A stretch of 21,565 nt of DNA from JBHIBA01 sp046758845 (lineage in GTDB: Bacteria; UBA8248; JACPRG01; G963555815). The DNA lies in assembly GCA_046758845.1 (NCBI GenBank), contig JBHIBA010000044.1:1-21565 (forward strand). Direction: 5' to 3'. The position numbers and the translations under genes are program-made. The notes under the pieces were generated by a model that saw only the letters and a program-made list of their open reading frames with translations, had not been told where the DNA came from and did no database searches. Below are positions 14,276-21,495 of the stretch, piece by piece; position 1 is the stretch's first letter, and each line of letters begins with the position of its first letter.

Positions 14276-16570
14276 TTACACCCCGCCCTCAGATTTCTCC
14301 CTTTCTTTGAGCAAGGCCAAGAGGCGCTCGGCATTGATGGGCAGGGACTTCAGCAGCACCCCTGTCGCATCGAGGACGGCGTTGGCGATGGCCGGAGCGA
14401 TACCGACCAGCGCGGGCTCGGCCAGTCCTTTCGCGCCCCAGGGCCCCGTGGGCTCGTTGGATTCGACGATGATGGCAACGGTCTCTTCCGGCATGTCTTC
14501 CGAGGACGCGATGCGGTAATCCACGATGTTCGCGTTTTGCGGCAGACAGGTCACGGGGTCCACCACCAGGTCTTCGATCAAGGCGTATCCCACCCCCTGA
14601 GCGGCGCCTCCCTCGATCTGTCCTTCGCAGATTTGAGGATTGATCGCCCGCCCCAGGTCATGGGCGCAGACCAGCTTCAGAACCTTGACCTCCCCCGTTT
14701 CCGTATCAACCTCGACCTCGGCGAACTGCGCCAGAAAGGGCGGGCAATTGGTCACCGGCGCGAAGCTTCCCCGGCCCATCACCTGGACGTTCTTGTCGCA
14801 GTGGATGGCGTGCATGGCGGCCTCACCGAACTCGATGGAGCGATCCGGCGCGCCCCGGACGTGGATGCGGCCGTCGGCACACAACAAGTCCTCCGGGTCG
14901 GCCTCCAGCTTTTCGGCCACCACCGCCAGCAACTGGCCCCGGGCCTCCTCCGCAGCCATCCGGACGGCGTTTCCGGCTAAGTAAGCCTGCCGGCTGCTGT
15001 GCGTGCCGTTGTCATAGGGACAAAATTCGGTATCGCCGTTGAAAACGTCTATTTTCTCCGGATCGATCCCCAGGACCTCGGCGGCCACCTGCGCCAGGAT
15101 CGTGTCGGAGCCCTGGCCCAAATCGCAGGCCCCGACCGCGACGTTCGCCGTTCCGTCCTCGTTCAACTTCAGGACGGCCCCGGTGATCTCATTGACGAAG
15201 GGTTTGACGCCGGTATTGTGGGTCCCGATGGCCATCCCGACCCCGCGGACCTTGGAGCCCTCGCGTATCTTCTTACCCCGCTTCTCCCGCCAACCGACGG
15301 CCTCGGCGCCTTTCCGGATACATTCCTCCATCCCGGAGCTTTGAATGGTGATCTGGCTCATTTCGTCAAAATCGCCCACACGCGCATGATTCTTGAGACG
15401 AAGTTCCAGGGCGTCCATCCCCAGGCCCTCGGCCGCGCGGTCCATGAGCAATTCCATGGCGAAGGTTTGCTGAGGAGTACCGAACCCCCGAAACGCCCCC
15501 GCCACGGGGAAGTTGGTGTATGCAGCGATCCCTTCATACCGGACGTGCGGCGTGCGGTAGAGCATCATCCACCGGTGGCCGGTGGTCATGGTCACCTTGG
15601 GGCTGGAGGCGGAGTAAGCGCCTGCGTTGAGAACGGCGTGAAGCTCGCGGGCGTGCAGCGTCCCGTCCGATCTAAAACCCAGCTTCAGACGAAAGCGATT
15701 GGCGTGCCGCGTCCGTGTGCCCAGGAACTCTTCCCATCGGGTGAGGGTCAGCCGGACCGGCTGGCCGGTTTTCATCGCCATCAGCGCGACCACGATCTCG
15801 TCGAAGAGGTCGTTCTTTCCGCCGAAGCTTCCCCCGGTGAACGGCTTGATGACCCGGATCCGCCCCAACGGCATGTCCAGGATCTTGCCCAACAGGATGC
15901 GGATGTTGTGAACGCCTTGGGTGGAGGTCCACACGGTCAATCGGCCGCCATACGGGTCATACTCGGCCGCGTACGTGTGCGTCTCCATCGGCATGTGCTG
16001 GACCAAGTGCGTGGTGAAGGAATCCTCGACAATCAGGTCGCTCTCGCGGAAGCCCTCCTCCACGGACCCGATGGTCCACTCCACGCGCTTCAGAAGGTTC
16101 GTATCTCCATGAATCGCCGGAGCGCCCGGCTTCAAAGCCTCTTCCGGGTCCCCCACGACGGGCAGATGCTCGTATTCGACATCGATGAGGTCCAGGGCCT
16201 CCTCGGCAATCTGGGAGGTGGTCGCGGCGACGGCGGCGACCCGGTCGCCCACGTGCCGGACGACGGGGGAAAAGACCCGCTCGTCGAGAGGCAGGCGGTC
16301 GTCGTCCACAGGCTCCCGCCAATAGCTGTTGTATAAGGTGTCGGGGGTGCTCTCGTGAGTGAGGACGGCTTTGACGCCCGGCAGGTCGAGGGCCTTGGAG
16401 ACATCAATTTCCCGGACACGGGCGTGAGGATAGGGGCTCCGGAGGACGCGCACCGTCAGGGCCCGATGCATCGGCAGGTCCGCCGTGTACCGGGCGCGGC
16501 CCGTGATCTTCAAGAAGGCGTCCTTCTTCTTGATGGATTTTCCAACGTAATGAAGATCGCTCTCGCTCAT
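14276..16570 (-). CDS. Xanthine dehydrogenase family molybdopterin-binding (large) subunit
   Basis: A 764-residue Mo catalytic subunit, normal for the family. It hydroxylates an aromatic heterocycle or aldehyde with oxygen from water and passes electrons to the 2Fe-2S and FAD subunits. Visible landmarks are the N-terminal fold (YVGKSIKKKDAFLKITGRARY), GGSFGGK at 246-252, FRGFGTPQ at 360-367, GACDLGQGSDTILAQ near 490, GAAQGVGYALIEDL, and the catalytic base Glu718 in GPWGAKGLAEPAL. Aligned by eye to bovine xanthine oxidase, the position of Glu802 is Asn253 and that of Arg880 is about Thr329, so the canonical purine-binding pair is absent. The substrate may not be xanthine itself. The ATG at 16570 is followed at once by the conserved N-terminus. 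It is third in a six-gene operon. Confidence 0.95.
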   Translation of the reverse strand: MSESDLHYVGKSIKKKDAFLKITGRARYTADLPMHRALTVRVLRSPYPHARVREIDVSKALDLPGVKAVLTHESTPDTLYNSYWREPVDDDRLPLDERVFSPVVRHVGDRVAAVAATTSQIAEEALDLIDVEYEHLPVVGDPEEALKPGAPAIHGDTNLLKRVEWTIGSVEEGFRESDLIVEDSFTTHLVQHMPMETHTYAAEYDPYGGRLTVWTSTQGVHNIRILLGKILDMPLGRIRVIKPFTGGSFGGKNDLFDEIVVALMAMKTGQPVRLTLTRWEEFLGTRTRHANRFRLKLGFRSDGTLHARELHAVLNAGAYSASSPKVTMTTGHRWMMLYRTPHVRYEGIAAYTNFPVAGAFRGFGTPQQTFAMELLMDRAAEGLGMDALELRLKNHARVGDFDEMSQITIQSSGMEECIRKGAEAVGWREKRGKKIREGSKVRGVGMAIGTHNTGVKPFVNEITGAVLKLNEDGTANVAVGACDLGQGSDTILAQVAAEVLGIDPEKIDVFNGDTEFCPYDNGTHSSRQAYLAGNAVRMAAEEARGQLLAVVAEKLEADPEDLLCADGRIHVRGAPDRSIEFGEAAMHAIHCDKNVQVMGRGSFAPVTNCPPFLAQFAEVEVDTETGEVKVLKLVCAHDLGRAINPQICEGQIEGGAAQGVGYALIEDLVVDPVTCLPQNANIVDYRIASSEDMPEETVAIIVESNEPTGPWGAKGLAEPALVGIAPAIANAVLDATGVLLKSLPINAERLLALLKEREKSEGGV

Positions 16571-16655
16571 CCCGGTTTCCCAATACCCCCGGTGAGTTCA
16601 GCCCCCCGAAGGGTCAACCGCCTTCGGTCTGGAAAATTTCCGCTCCAGCGGCGCG

Positions 16656-17174
16656 TCACTTTTTCTTACGCGACTTTCGGGCTGTTTTCTTCGCTTCGGC
16701 CGTCTTGGTCATCGTTCGCGCGGCCAATTCAATCGCCTCGATGATCTTGATGTAGCCCGTACAGCGGCAATAGTTCCCGTGGAGAGCCTCCCGGATCTGC
16801 GCCTTGCTCGGATTCGTAATCTCGTTCAGGAGGGAGATCGCCGTCAAGACCATGGCCGGCGTGCAGAAACCGCACTGCACCGCCCCGCACTCGATGAAGG
16901 CTTCCTGCACGGGATGGAGCCCATCTCCTTGCGCCACGCCTTCGATGGTCCGGATGGCGGCCCCGTCGGCGCGCACGGCGGGGATCAGGCAGGAACACGC
17001 CAGCTCACCCCCCATCAAGACGGTGCAGCACCCGCACACCCCCACGTCACAGCCGACCTTCGTTCCCGTAAGCTCGAGGTCCTCCCTCAACACCTCGGAG
17101 AGGAAGCGGTTCACGGGAACGGTGAGCTCGACCGGCTCATTGTTTACGGTGAGGCGGATTGACTTTCGATCCAC
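16656..17174 (-). CDS. Molybdenum hydroxylase 2Fe-2S subunit
   Basis: A 172-residue electron-transfer subunit with both expected clusters. The plant-ferredoxin-type cluster uses Cys42, Cys47, Cys50 and Cys62 (GCDVGVCGCCTVLMGGELACSC region). The second, helical-domain cluster uses Cys101 and Cys104 (QCGFCTPAMVL) and Cys136 and Cys138 (NYCRCTGY). It carries electrons from the Mo site to FAD. The last 16 or so residues form an unusual Lys/Arg-rich tail (KTAEAKKTARKSRKKK) beyond the normal family end. The start is GTG at 17174 with AGGAAAGG upstream. It lies 54 nt after the FAD subunit gene and 85 nt before the Mo subunit gene. Confidence 0.96.
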   Translation of the reverse strand: MDRKSIRLTVNNEPVELTVPVNRFLSEVLREDLELTGTKVGCDVGVCGCCTVLMGGELACSCLIPAVRADGAAIRTIEGVAQGDGLHPVQEAFIECGAVQCGFCTPAMVLTAISLLNEITNPSKAQIREALHGNYCRCTGYIKIIEAIELAARTMTKTAEAKKTARKSRKKK

Positions 17175-17228
17175 GGGAAGCCTTTCCTGATTTGGTCAGG
17201 GTTCAAACTTCGATGGGGGTCCGGGCCA

Positions 17229-18107
17229 TCAGCTTTCTCTGGAGGCTCGTCCCGCGGCCATCCCTTGAAGAAGCCGCGGCAGGATCACCTTCACCATCTC
17301 CCGCTTGTAAGCCCCCGAGCAGTAAACGTCATCTGGAGGGCTGGCCTCCGCGGAGGCGGCCTCCGCCGCAGCCTGGAAAGCCCCCTCCTCAAGCCGGCTT
17401 TTGCGCAGGGCCTCCTCCGCCTTGAAGGACCGCACCGGCGTCGGCGCCGCATTGGAAAAGGCGACGCGGGCATCCAGGCAGGTCCTCCCATCGGGGGCCA
17501 GGTCCAGCCGGACGGCCACACCCAGAGTGGGTTTGTCGGCCATTGAGCGAGGTGTGAACTTATAATGTCCAACTATCGAATTTTCTTTGACTTTTGGTAT
17601 CGAGACTTCACTTATCACCTCGCCCGCCTTCAGACACGTCTCATAGTGATCGACAAAGAGGTCTTTCACCTCGATCGTTCGGGAGTGTCCCTTCCGGACG
17701 GCGCGAACCGATGCGTCCAGGACGAGGCAAGCCGCGGGCGGATCAGAGGCCGTCTCCCCGTAGGCGAGGCATCCCCCGAGGGTGATCTGGTTCCGGAGCC
17801 GGCGCGAGGCGACCTTGCCGACCACTTCAGCCAGAAAGGGAATGCTCCTTTGGACGACGGGCGAGCGTTCGATTTCCGTGAGCGTGGTCATCGCCCCAAC
17901 CCGAAGCTCGTCATCCGCCAGGAGAAGAAACTTCAGGTCGGAAATCCCCTGAAGGTCCACCAGGCACTCGGGGGAGAAAACCCGCTCCTTCATCAGGGCG
18001 AGAAGGGCGGTTCCCCCGCCGATCACCCGGGCCATCTCTCCCCTCGTTTCCAAGAGGGAGACGGCTTCCTTGAGGTCATGTGGGAGCTGATAATCGAAGC
18101 TCTTCAC
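17229..18107 (-). CDS. Molybdenum hydroxylase FAD-binding (medium) subunit
   Basis: A 292-residue FAD subunit of the xanthine dehydrogenase/CO dehydrogenase M-chain family. The opening FDYQLPHDLKEAVSLL is followed by the two flavin motifs: RVIGGGTALLALMKE near 27-41 and ITLGGCLAYGETASDPPAA near 107-125. The C-terminal cap domain starts near 180. It oxidises the Fe-S subunit and hands electrons to an acceptor such as NAD or a quinone. The second motif carries Cys and Tyr (GGCLAYGETAS) where many relatives have GGNIA. The start is GTG at 18107; the ribosome binding site is poor. It is the first gene of the operon and faces the amidohydrolase gene across a 314-bp spacer. Confidence 0.94.
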   Translation of the reverse strand: MKSFDYQLPHDLKEAVSLLETRGEMARVIGGGTALLALMKERVFSPECLVDLQGISDLKFLLLADDELRVGAMTTLTEIERSPVVQRSIPFLAEVVGKVASRRLRNQITLGGCLAYGETASDPPAACLVLDASVRAVRKGHSRTIEVKDLFVDHYETCLKAGEVISEVSIPKVKENSIVGHYKFTPRSMADKPTLGVAVRLDLAPDGRTCLDARVAFSNAAPTPVRSFKAEEALRKSRLEEGAFQAAAEAASAEASPPDDVYCSGAYKREMVKVILPRLLQGMAAGRASRES

Positions 18108-18158
18108 AGCGGTTTTTATCCGGCGTCGAGTTGGCTCATTCGGTCTCTATGCCGCTGT

Positions 18159-18188
18159 TCTCTACACCGCTTTGTACGGCTTTGTCAA
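18159..18188 (-). promoter_or_regulatory. Candidate sigma-70 promoter of the hydroxylase/TRAP operon
   Basis: On the minus strand a perfect -35 TTGACA (18188-18183) is followed after 18 bp by TAGAGA (18164-18159). Initiation would lie near 18152, giving a leader of about 45 nt before the GTG at 18107. The -10 box is weak. Confidence 0.35.
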
Positions 18189-18212
18189 TTGAGGGGGGCG
18201 AGGAAGCGGGAA

Positions 18213-18278
18213 TGCGGAGTCAGGTAGCGTCCTCGCTGCGTATGAGAATGGCGTGAGCGAGGACCAGGACACTCCGCA
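18213..18278 (+). promoter_or_regulatory. Two-helix RNA element, possible NMT1-motif xanthine riboswitch
   Basis: TGCGGAGT (18213-18220) pairs perfectly with ACTCCGCA (18271-18278). GTCCTCGCT (18229-18237) pairs perfectly with AGCGAGGAC (18256-18264), closing an 18-nt loop. The two helices flank an asymmetric internal loop, CAGGTAGC on the 5' side and CAGGAC on the 3' side. The NMT1-motif riboswitch is a small two-helix RNA binding xanthine or uric acid, upstream of purine-oxidation and NMT1/TAXI-type transport genes, which is exactly this neighbourhood. My memory of its consensus includes CAGGUA and CCAGGACA loop strands on this orientation, but I cannot verify it here. No clear plus-strand promoter is seen upstream. 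It could instead be a DNA operator. Confidence 0.45.
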
Positions 18279-18291
18279 GAGTGACGAGAAG

Positions 18292-18320
18292 TTGACACAC
18301 GACGACATGTCTGCTAGAGA
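18292..18320 (+). promoter_or_regulatory. Candidate sigma-70 promoter of the amidohydrolase gene
   Basis: A perfect -35 TTGACA (18292-18297) is followed after 17 bp by TAGAGA (18315-18320), about 100 nt before the GTG start. The boxes match those of the opposite minus-strand candidate. If used, its transcript would omit the two-helix element, so either this promoter or the riboswitch reading of that element may be wrong, or two promoters exist. Confidence 0.3.
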
Positions 18321-18421
18321 GAGAATTCTTCCCGGTCGTTTCTCGGCTGATTCGCATCGGGTTCGCCCCGAGCGGGCCCGTGCGGTGAGGTGTGGATTTT
18401 CCATATTGCGAGGAGAGAACT

Positions 18422-19855
18422 GTGGCCATTGACCTTCTGGTCCGGAACGGCACCATTGTGACCCCCGATTCAACCTTCAAGGCGGCCATCGGCATCGATG
18501 ACGGGATCATCGTCGCCATCGGCGAAGAGACCAGCATGCCCGAGGGCACGACCGTCGTCGATGCCAAGGGCCTTTCCGTCCTGCCGGGCCTCATCGATGC
18601 GCATGTCCACTTCCGTGAACCGGGTCTGGAGTACAAAGAGGACTTCAACACCGGCAGCCAAGCCGCGGCGTGCGGCGGGATCACCACCGTCGTGGACATG
18701 CCCAACGTCAACCCCGCCACGGCGGACGTGGATTCCTTTCTCCTGAAAAAGAAGCATCTGGAAGGCAAATCTTACATCGACATCGCGGTTCTGGCCGTGG
18801 TCATTCCCACCAACCAGGATGATTTGAAAAAGCTCTGGAAGGCGGGCGTCATCGGTTACAAGGTCTTCCTGGGCGAGACTGTCGGCGGAATCCCCGCCCC
18901 CAACGACGGCCAGCTCCTCGACGCCTGGAAGGTCATCGCCGAAACCGGACGCCGCACCTGCATCCACGGTGAACACCGCCCCATCGTCAGCCACCTCATC
19001 GAGAAGCTCAAAGCCCAGGGCAGGAAAGACCCCCTCGCCCACGTGGACAGCCGTCCCCCCATTTCCGCCGTCGAGGCGGTGATGACGGCCATCCTCTACT
19101 GCAAGGAGACCGGGGCGAAGCTGCATGACCTGCATGAAGGTTGCAAGGAAGTCATTGAACTGATCCGAGAGACCAAGGCCAAAGGGGAAGTGGACGTCAC
19201 GTGCGAGACAGGACCGCATTACCTCCTCCTGGTGGCCGAAGACATGAAGAAGAAGGGGAACCTCATGCGGATGAATCCGCCCATCCGCTACCGAGGACAC
19301 CAGGAAGCCCTGTGGGAGGGCCTGAAGGACGGGACGATTGACATGCTCGCCACCGACCACTCGCCCCACACCGTGGAGGAGAAGTCGAGAAAAAGCATCT
19401 GGGACACCATCCCCGGCTTCCCGGGCGTTGAGACCAACGTCCCCCTGATATTGACGCAGGTCAATAAGGGGATGCTGACGCTCAACGAGTACGCCCGTCT
19501 CCAGTCAGAGAATCCCGCCAAGGTCTGGCAGATGTATCCGAAAAAGGGCTGCATCGCCGTCGGAAGCGACGGCGACCTGACCCTCGTTGACATGAACAGG
19601 ACGGCAACCCTCCGGGCCAAGAAACTCCACTCCAAGAGCAAGATCACGCCCTTCGACGGCTGGAAGGTGAAGGGCATGCCCGTCTACACCATCGTCCGCG
19701 GAAACGTGGTCATGAAGGACGGAAAGATTGAGGGACAGCCCCTCGGCCGCATCGCCTACCCGGTGGACCATAAACCCCAGCGAATCAGGAAGAGCGCCCC
19801 AAAGGCCAAAACGAAGAGGAAACCCAGCGCCAAGACGAGTCGTCGGAAGAAGTAG
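18422..19855 (+). CDS. Amidohydrolase, allantoinase/dihydroorotase/hydantoinase family
   Basis: A 477-residue cyclic-amidohydrolase with a TIM-barrel fold and a binuclear metal site. The ligands are in place: His61 and His63 in IDAHVHFREP, the Lys147 that is carboxylated in this family (GYKVFLGE), His182 in CIHGEH, a His in KLHDLHEG, His266 in CETGPHYLL and Asp312 in LATDHSPHT. These enzymes open cyclic amides such as allantoin, dihydroorotate or hydantoins. The sequence most resembles allantoinase and the AllB/PyrC-like branch, and no pyrimidine genes are adjacent. The start is GTG at 18422 with AGGAGAG 4-5 nt upstream; an in-frame GTG at 18392 has none. The last 21 residues or so are a Lys/Arg/Pro-rich tail. 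It is divergent from the Mo-hydroxylase operon and probably acts on its product. Confidence 0.92.
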   Translation: MAIDLLVRNGTIVTPDSTFKAAIGIDDGIIVAIGEETSMPEGTTVVDAKGLSVLPGLIDAHVHFREPGLEYKEDFNTGSQAAACGGITTVVDMPNVNPATADVDSFLLKKKHLEGKSYIDIAVLAVVIPTNQDDLKKLWKAGVIGYKVFLGETVGGIPAPNDGQLLDAWKVIAETGRRTCIHGEHRPIVSHLIEKLKAQGRKDPLAHVDSRPPISAVEAVMTAILYCKETGAKLHDLHEGCKEVIELIRETKAKGEVDVTCETGPHYLLLVAEDMKKKGNLMRMNPPIRYRGHQEALWEGLKDGTIDMLATDHSPHTVEEKSRKSIWDTIPGFPGVETNVPLILTQVNKGMLTLNEYARLQSENPAKVWQMYPKKGCIAVGSDGDLTLVDMNRTATLRAKKLHSKSKITPFDGWKVKGMPVYTIVRGNVVMKDGKIEGQPLGRIAYPVDHKPQRIRKSAPKAKTKRKPSAKTSRRKK

Positions 19856-19877
19856 ATGGGAATGATAGCCCAGATTC

Positions 19878-19949
19878 CCAGGGGGGCCTTTTTGAAAACC
19901 GGCCCCCCTGGAACCCCCCGGAAAACTTTTGCTTCGCGAAAGAGGGTGG
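19878..19949 (+). repeat. Repeat arm, copy A
   Basis: This 72-bp arm begins 22 nt after the amidohydrolase stop codon. It consists of hairpin H1, a C-rich linker ACCCCCCGG, AAAACTTTTG and the left half of H2. Copy B at 21496-21565 matches it closely; over the last 36 bp or so only two positions differ. Confidence 0.8.
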
Positions 19950-20133
19950 TCCCATTAGGGGCCACCCTCTTTCGCCCAAAAGCGGCTGGTTGGCCGGATG
20001 CCGCGGCTGCCGAAGGCAGACCTCCGGCCAAAGAATCAAGCCACCGCAAGGCGAAACACCCACCGGGTCAGGCAAACCGACGCCCAACCCCAGCAGGCCC
20101 GGCCATAAGGGTCATCGACCCGCATGCCGGGCC

Positions 20134-20191
20134 GTGAAAAGTTTTGCTGGGGGGGTGCGGGGGGGCGCCTTACAAAAAGCGCCCCCCGCAG
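20134..20191 (-). repeat. Repeat arm, inverted copy
   Basis: Read on the minus strand this is a G-run hairpin with loop bases GCTTTTTGTAAGG, then a C-rich linker, then AAAACTTTTC. The order and much of the sequence match copies A and B in opposite orientation. It forms the right end of the 19878-20191 element. Confidence 0.7.
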
Positions 20192-20252
20192 AAAAAAATG
20201 CGGTCTTTCATAAATGCCTAGGCCTTCCTTCTTAAGGTGGGAAAGCGGCCGA

Positions 20253-21473
20253 ATGGATCGCGACTTCTCGCAAGCACTGCTGGTCGAGGGAGGGAAAATG
20301 ATGACGATCGCGGCCCTGGAAGAGCGGGGGGCGGACTTGCGCCCGGCCATCGAAGACAACCTTCTCCTGTTTTGGCGGAGGTTGAACGAACGGGGCTACG
20401 CCCGCGGCGAAATCCTGCGGACCCTTTCAGACCGAGACCGGGGCCTGGGCCCATCCCGCCTCGGGGAAATCGCTGCCCTGGCCAGCGGCTCCGGGATGCC
20501 CTTCGAGGACCTCCTCGCCTACAACCTCTACGAGGATACCGTCTTCCAGGAGGGCTGTACCGTCATGGCGGCCCTGGGGTCCACCTCCGCTTCGGGCAAC
20601 CCGATCCTCCTCAAGAACAGCGACAAGGTCGGGGGAAAAAGCCTCACCGGGCCGAACTTCCACCTCAACAAAGAAATCAACGTCATCCTGGACGGGCGAT
20701 CGGAATCCGGCCACCGGATTATGGCCGTCGCGGCCGCAGGCTCCACCGGGATCAAGATGGGGATGAACGACGCCGGCGTGATCACGGGGAGCAACATTGG
20801 CCGCACCCTCGAGCTCAAAGAAAAAAAGGCGGACCTCACAACCCTTCGGGCACTGGACCGGGGTCAAATCATGCGGGACGGGCTGGAGTTCGATAACGCC
20901 CACGCGGCCGCGGACGCCGTCCTCTCCCAACTCATCCGCAACCCCATGAGCACGCCGGGCAACGTAGAGTTTCTGGACAAGAAGGAGTGCTACATCATCG
21001 AAGGCTCGTACACGCGGTTCGCCGTCGATATCGTCCGGGGAGACCGCGTGGCCGCCCGCGCGAACCACTTCATCCTCCTGCACGCCCTGAACGACCCCGC
21101 CGACATCGCCGGCCACAAGAGATATGCGCGCTGCCTGGAGCTTCTGAATGCCAACGCCGGTCAGATCGATCGGCGGAAGATGATCGACTTCTCTTGCGAC
21201 CACGCCAACGGACCGGGACCGAACTCGATTTGCCGCCACGGAAAGACCCCCGAGGAAGAAACCTCCCTCTCGGCGATGGTGATGGAACTCGAGCCGGAGC
21301 GGCCGAAAAAGTCCCTCGTCACTATCGCTATGGGGAAGCCGTGCCACGCCTGGCGCGACCCGGAGGGACACGTCACGCTGTCCATGGACTGCAAACCGGA
21401 GGAAATTCCGCAGCCGTTCCTCAACGGGGAGGTCTGGAAGCGGCTCTACACCGAGGAGCCCCGGGCGGCTTAG
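20253..21473 (+). CDS. C45-family Ntn-hydrolase (acyl-CoA:6-APA acyltransferase-like)
   Basis: A protein of about 406 residues resembling the C45 / isopenicillin N acyltransferase group of N-terminal-nucleophile hydrolases. Such proenzymes cleave themselves before a Cys, which becomes both N-terminus and nucleophile. Here Cys102 in FQEGCTVMAALGSTSASG, followed by GNPILLKNSDK, has exactly that layout, with about 100 residues of propeptide. Further family marks are AAAGSTGIKMGMNDAGVITGSN and ARANHFILL, then a C-terminal SDHANG-like segment (SCDHANGPGPNSICRH). The true substrate is unknown; family members hydrolyse or transfer acyl groups on amides. Start choice is open: ATG 20253 has a distant AAGGTGG, while ATG 20298 or 20301 has GGGAGG at good spacing and would shorten the protein by 15-16 residues. 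Copies of the structured repeat flank the gene. Confidence 0.85.
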   Translation: MDRDFSQALLVEGGKMMTIAALEERGADLRPAIEDNLLLFWRRLNERGYARGEILRTLSDRDRGLGPSRLGEIAALASGSGMPFEDLLAYNLYEDTVFQEGCTVMAALGSTSASGNPILLKNSDKVGGKSLTGPNFHLNKEINVILDGRSESGHRIMAVAAAGSTGIKMGMNDAGVITGSNIGRTLELKEKKADLTTLRALDRGQIMRDGLEFDNAHAAADAVLSQLIRNPMSTPGNVEFLDKKECYIIEGSYTRFAVDIVRGDRVAARANHFILLHALNDPADIAGHKRYARCLELLNANAGQIDRRKMIDFSCDHANGPGPNSICRHGKTPEEETSLSAMVMELEPERPKKSLVTIAMGKPCHAWRDPEGHVTLSMDCKPEEIPQPFLNGEVWKRLYTEEPRAA

Positions 21474-21495
21474 AAAAATGGCAAAGTAAATATAT

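Larger units (their letters stand above)
18108..18421. other. Divergent regulatory region of the hydroxylase operon and amidohydrolase
   Basis: A 314-bp spacer without a gene. Reading plus-ward it contains a minus-strand promoter candidate (18159-18188), a 66-nt two-helix element (18213-18278), a plus-strand promoter candidate (18292-18320), a small 5-bp hairpin TCGGG/CCCGA (18357-18371) and the ribosome binding site GCGAGGAGAG (18408-18417) of the amidohydrolase. The element and its alternative pairing are described separately. The spacing allows control of both transcription units. Confidence 0.7.
19878..20191. repeat. Hairpin-rich repeat element with inverted related ends (MITE/REP-like)
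   Basis: About 314 bp with at least five hairpins. H1: CCAGGGGGGCC / GGCCCCCCTGG, 11 bp perfect (19878-19888 and 19901-19911). H2: GCGAAAGAGGGTGG / CCACCCTCTTTCGC, 14 bp perfect (19936-19949 and 19962-19975), with outer CTTTTG/CAAAAG. H3: TTGGCCGGA / TCCGGCCAA (19990-19998 and 20023-20031) enclosing CTGCC/GGCAG. H4: GGCCCGGC / GCCGGGCC (20096-20103 and 20126-20133) enclosing GGGTC/GACCC. H5: a GC-rich hairpin at 20156-20190. The right end (20134-20191) is an inverted relative of the left end, so the unit has long imperfect terminal inverted repeats. There is no transposase. Confidence 0.7.
19856..20252. other. Intergenic region made up mostly of a structured repeat
   Basis: This 397-bp spacer contains no gene. 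It is occupied from 19878 to about 20191 by a series of perfect hairpins with inverted, related ends (see the repeat entries). The remaining 60 bp at the right are AT-richer and include AAGGTGG upstream of the C45-family gene. Confidence 0.7.

Noticed and set aside
19878..19911. Intrinsic terminator of the amidohydrolase gene
   Set aside because: The stem is strong but is followed by AACCCCCCGG instead of a T-run; the T-run lies in the loop. The repeat-element reading explains the copies better.
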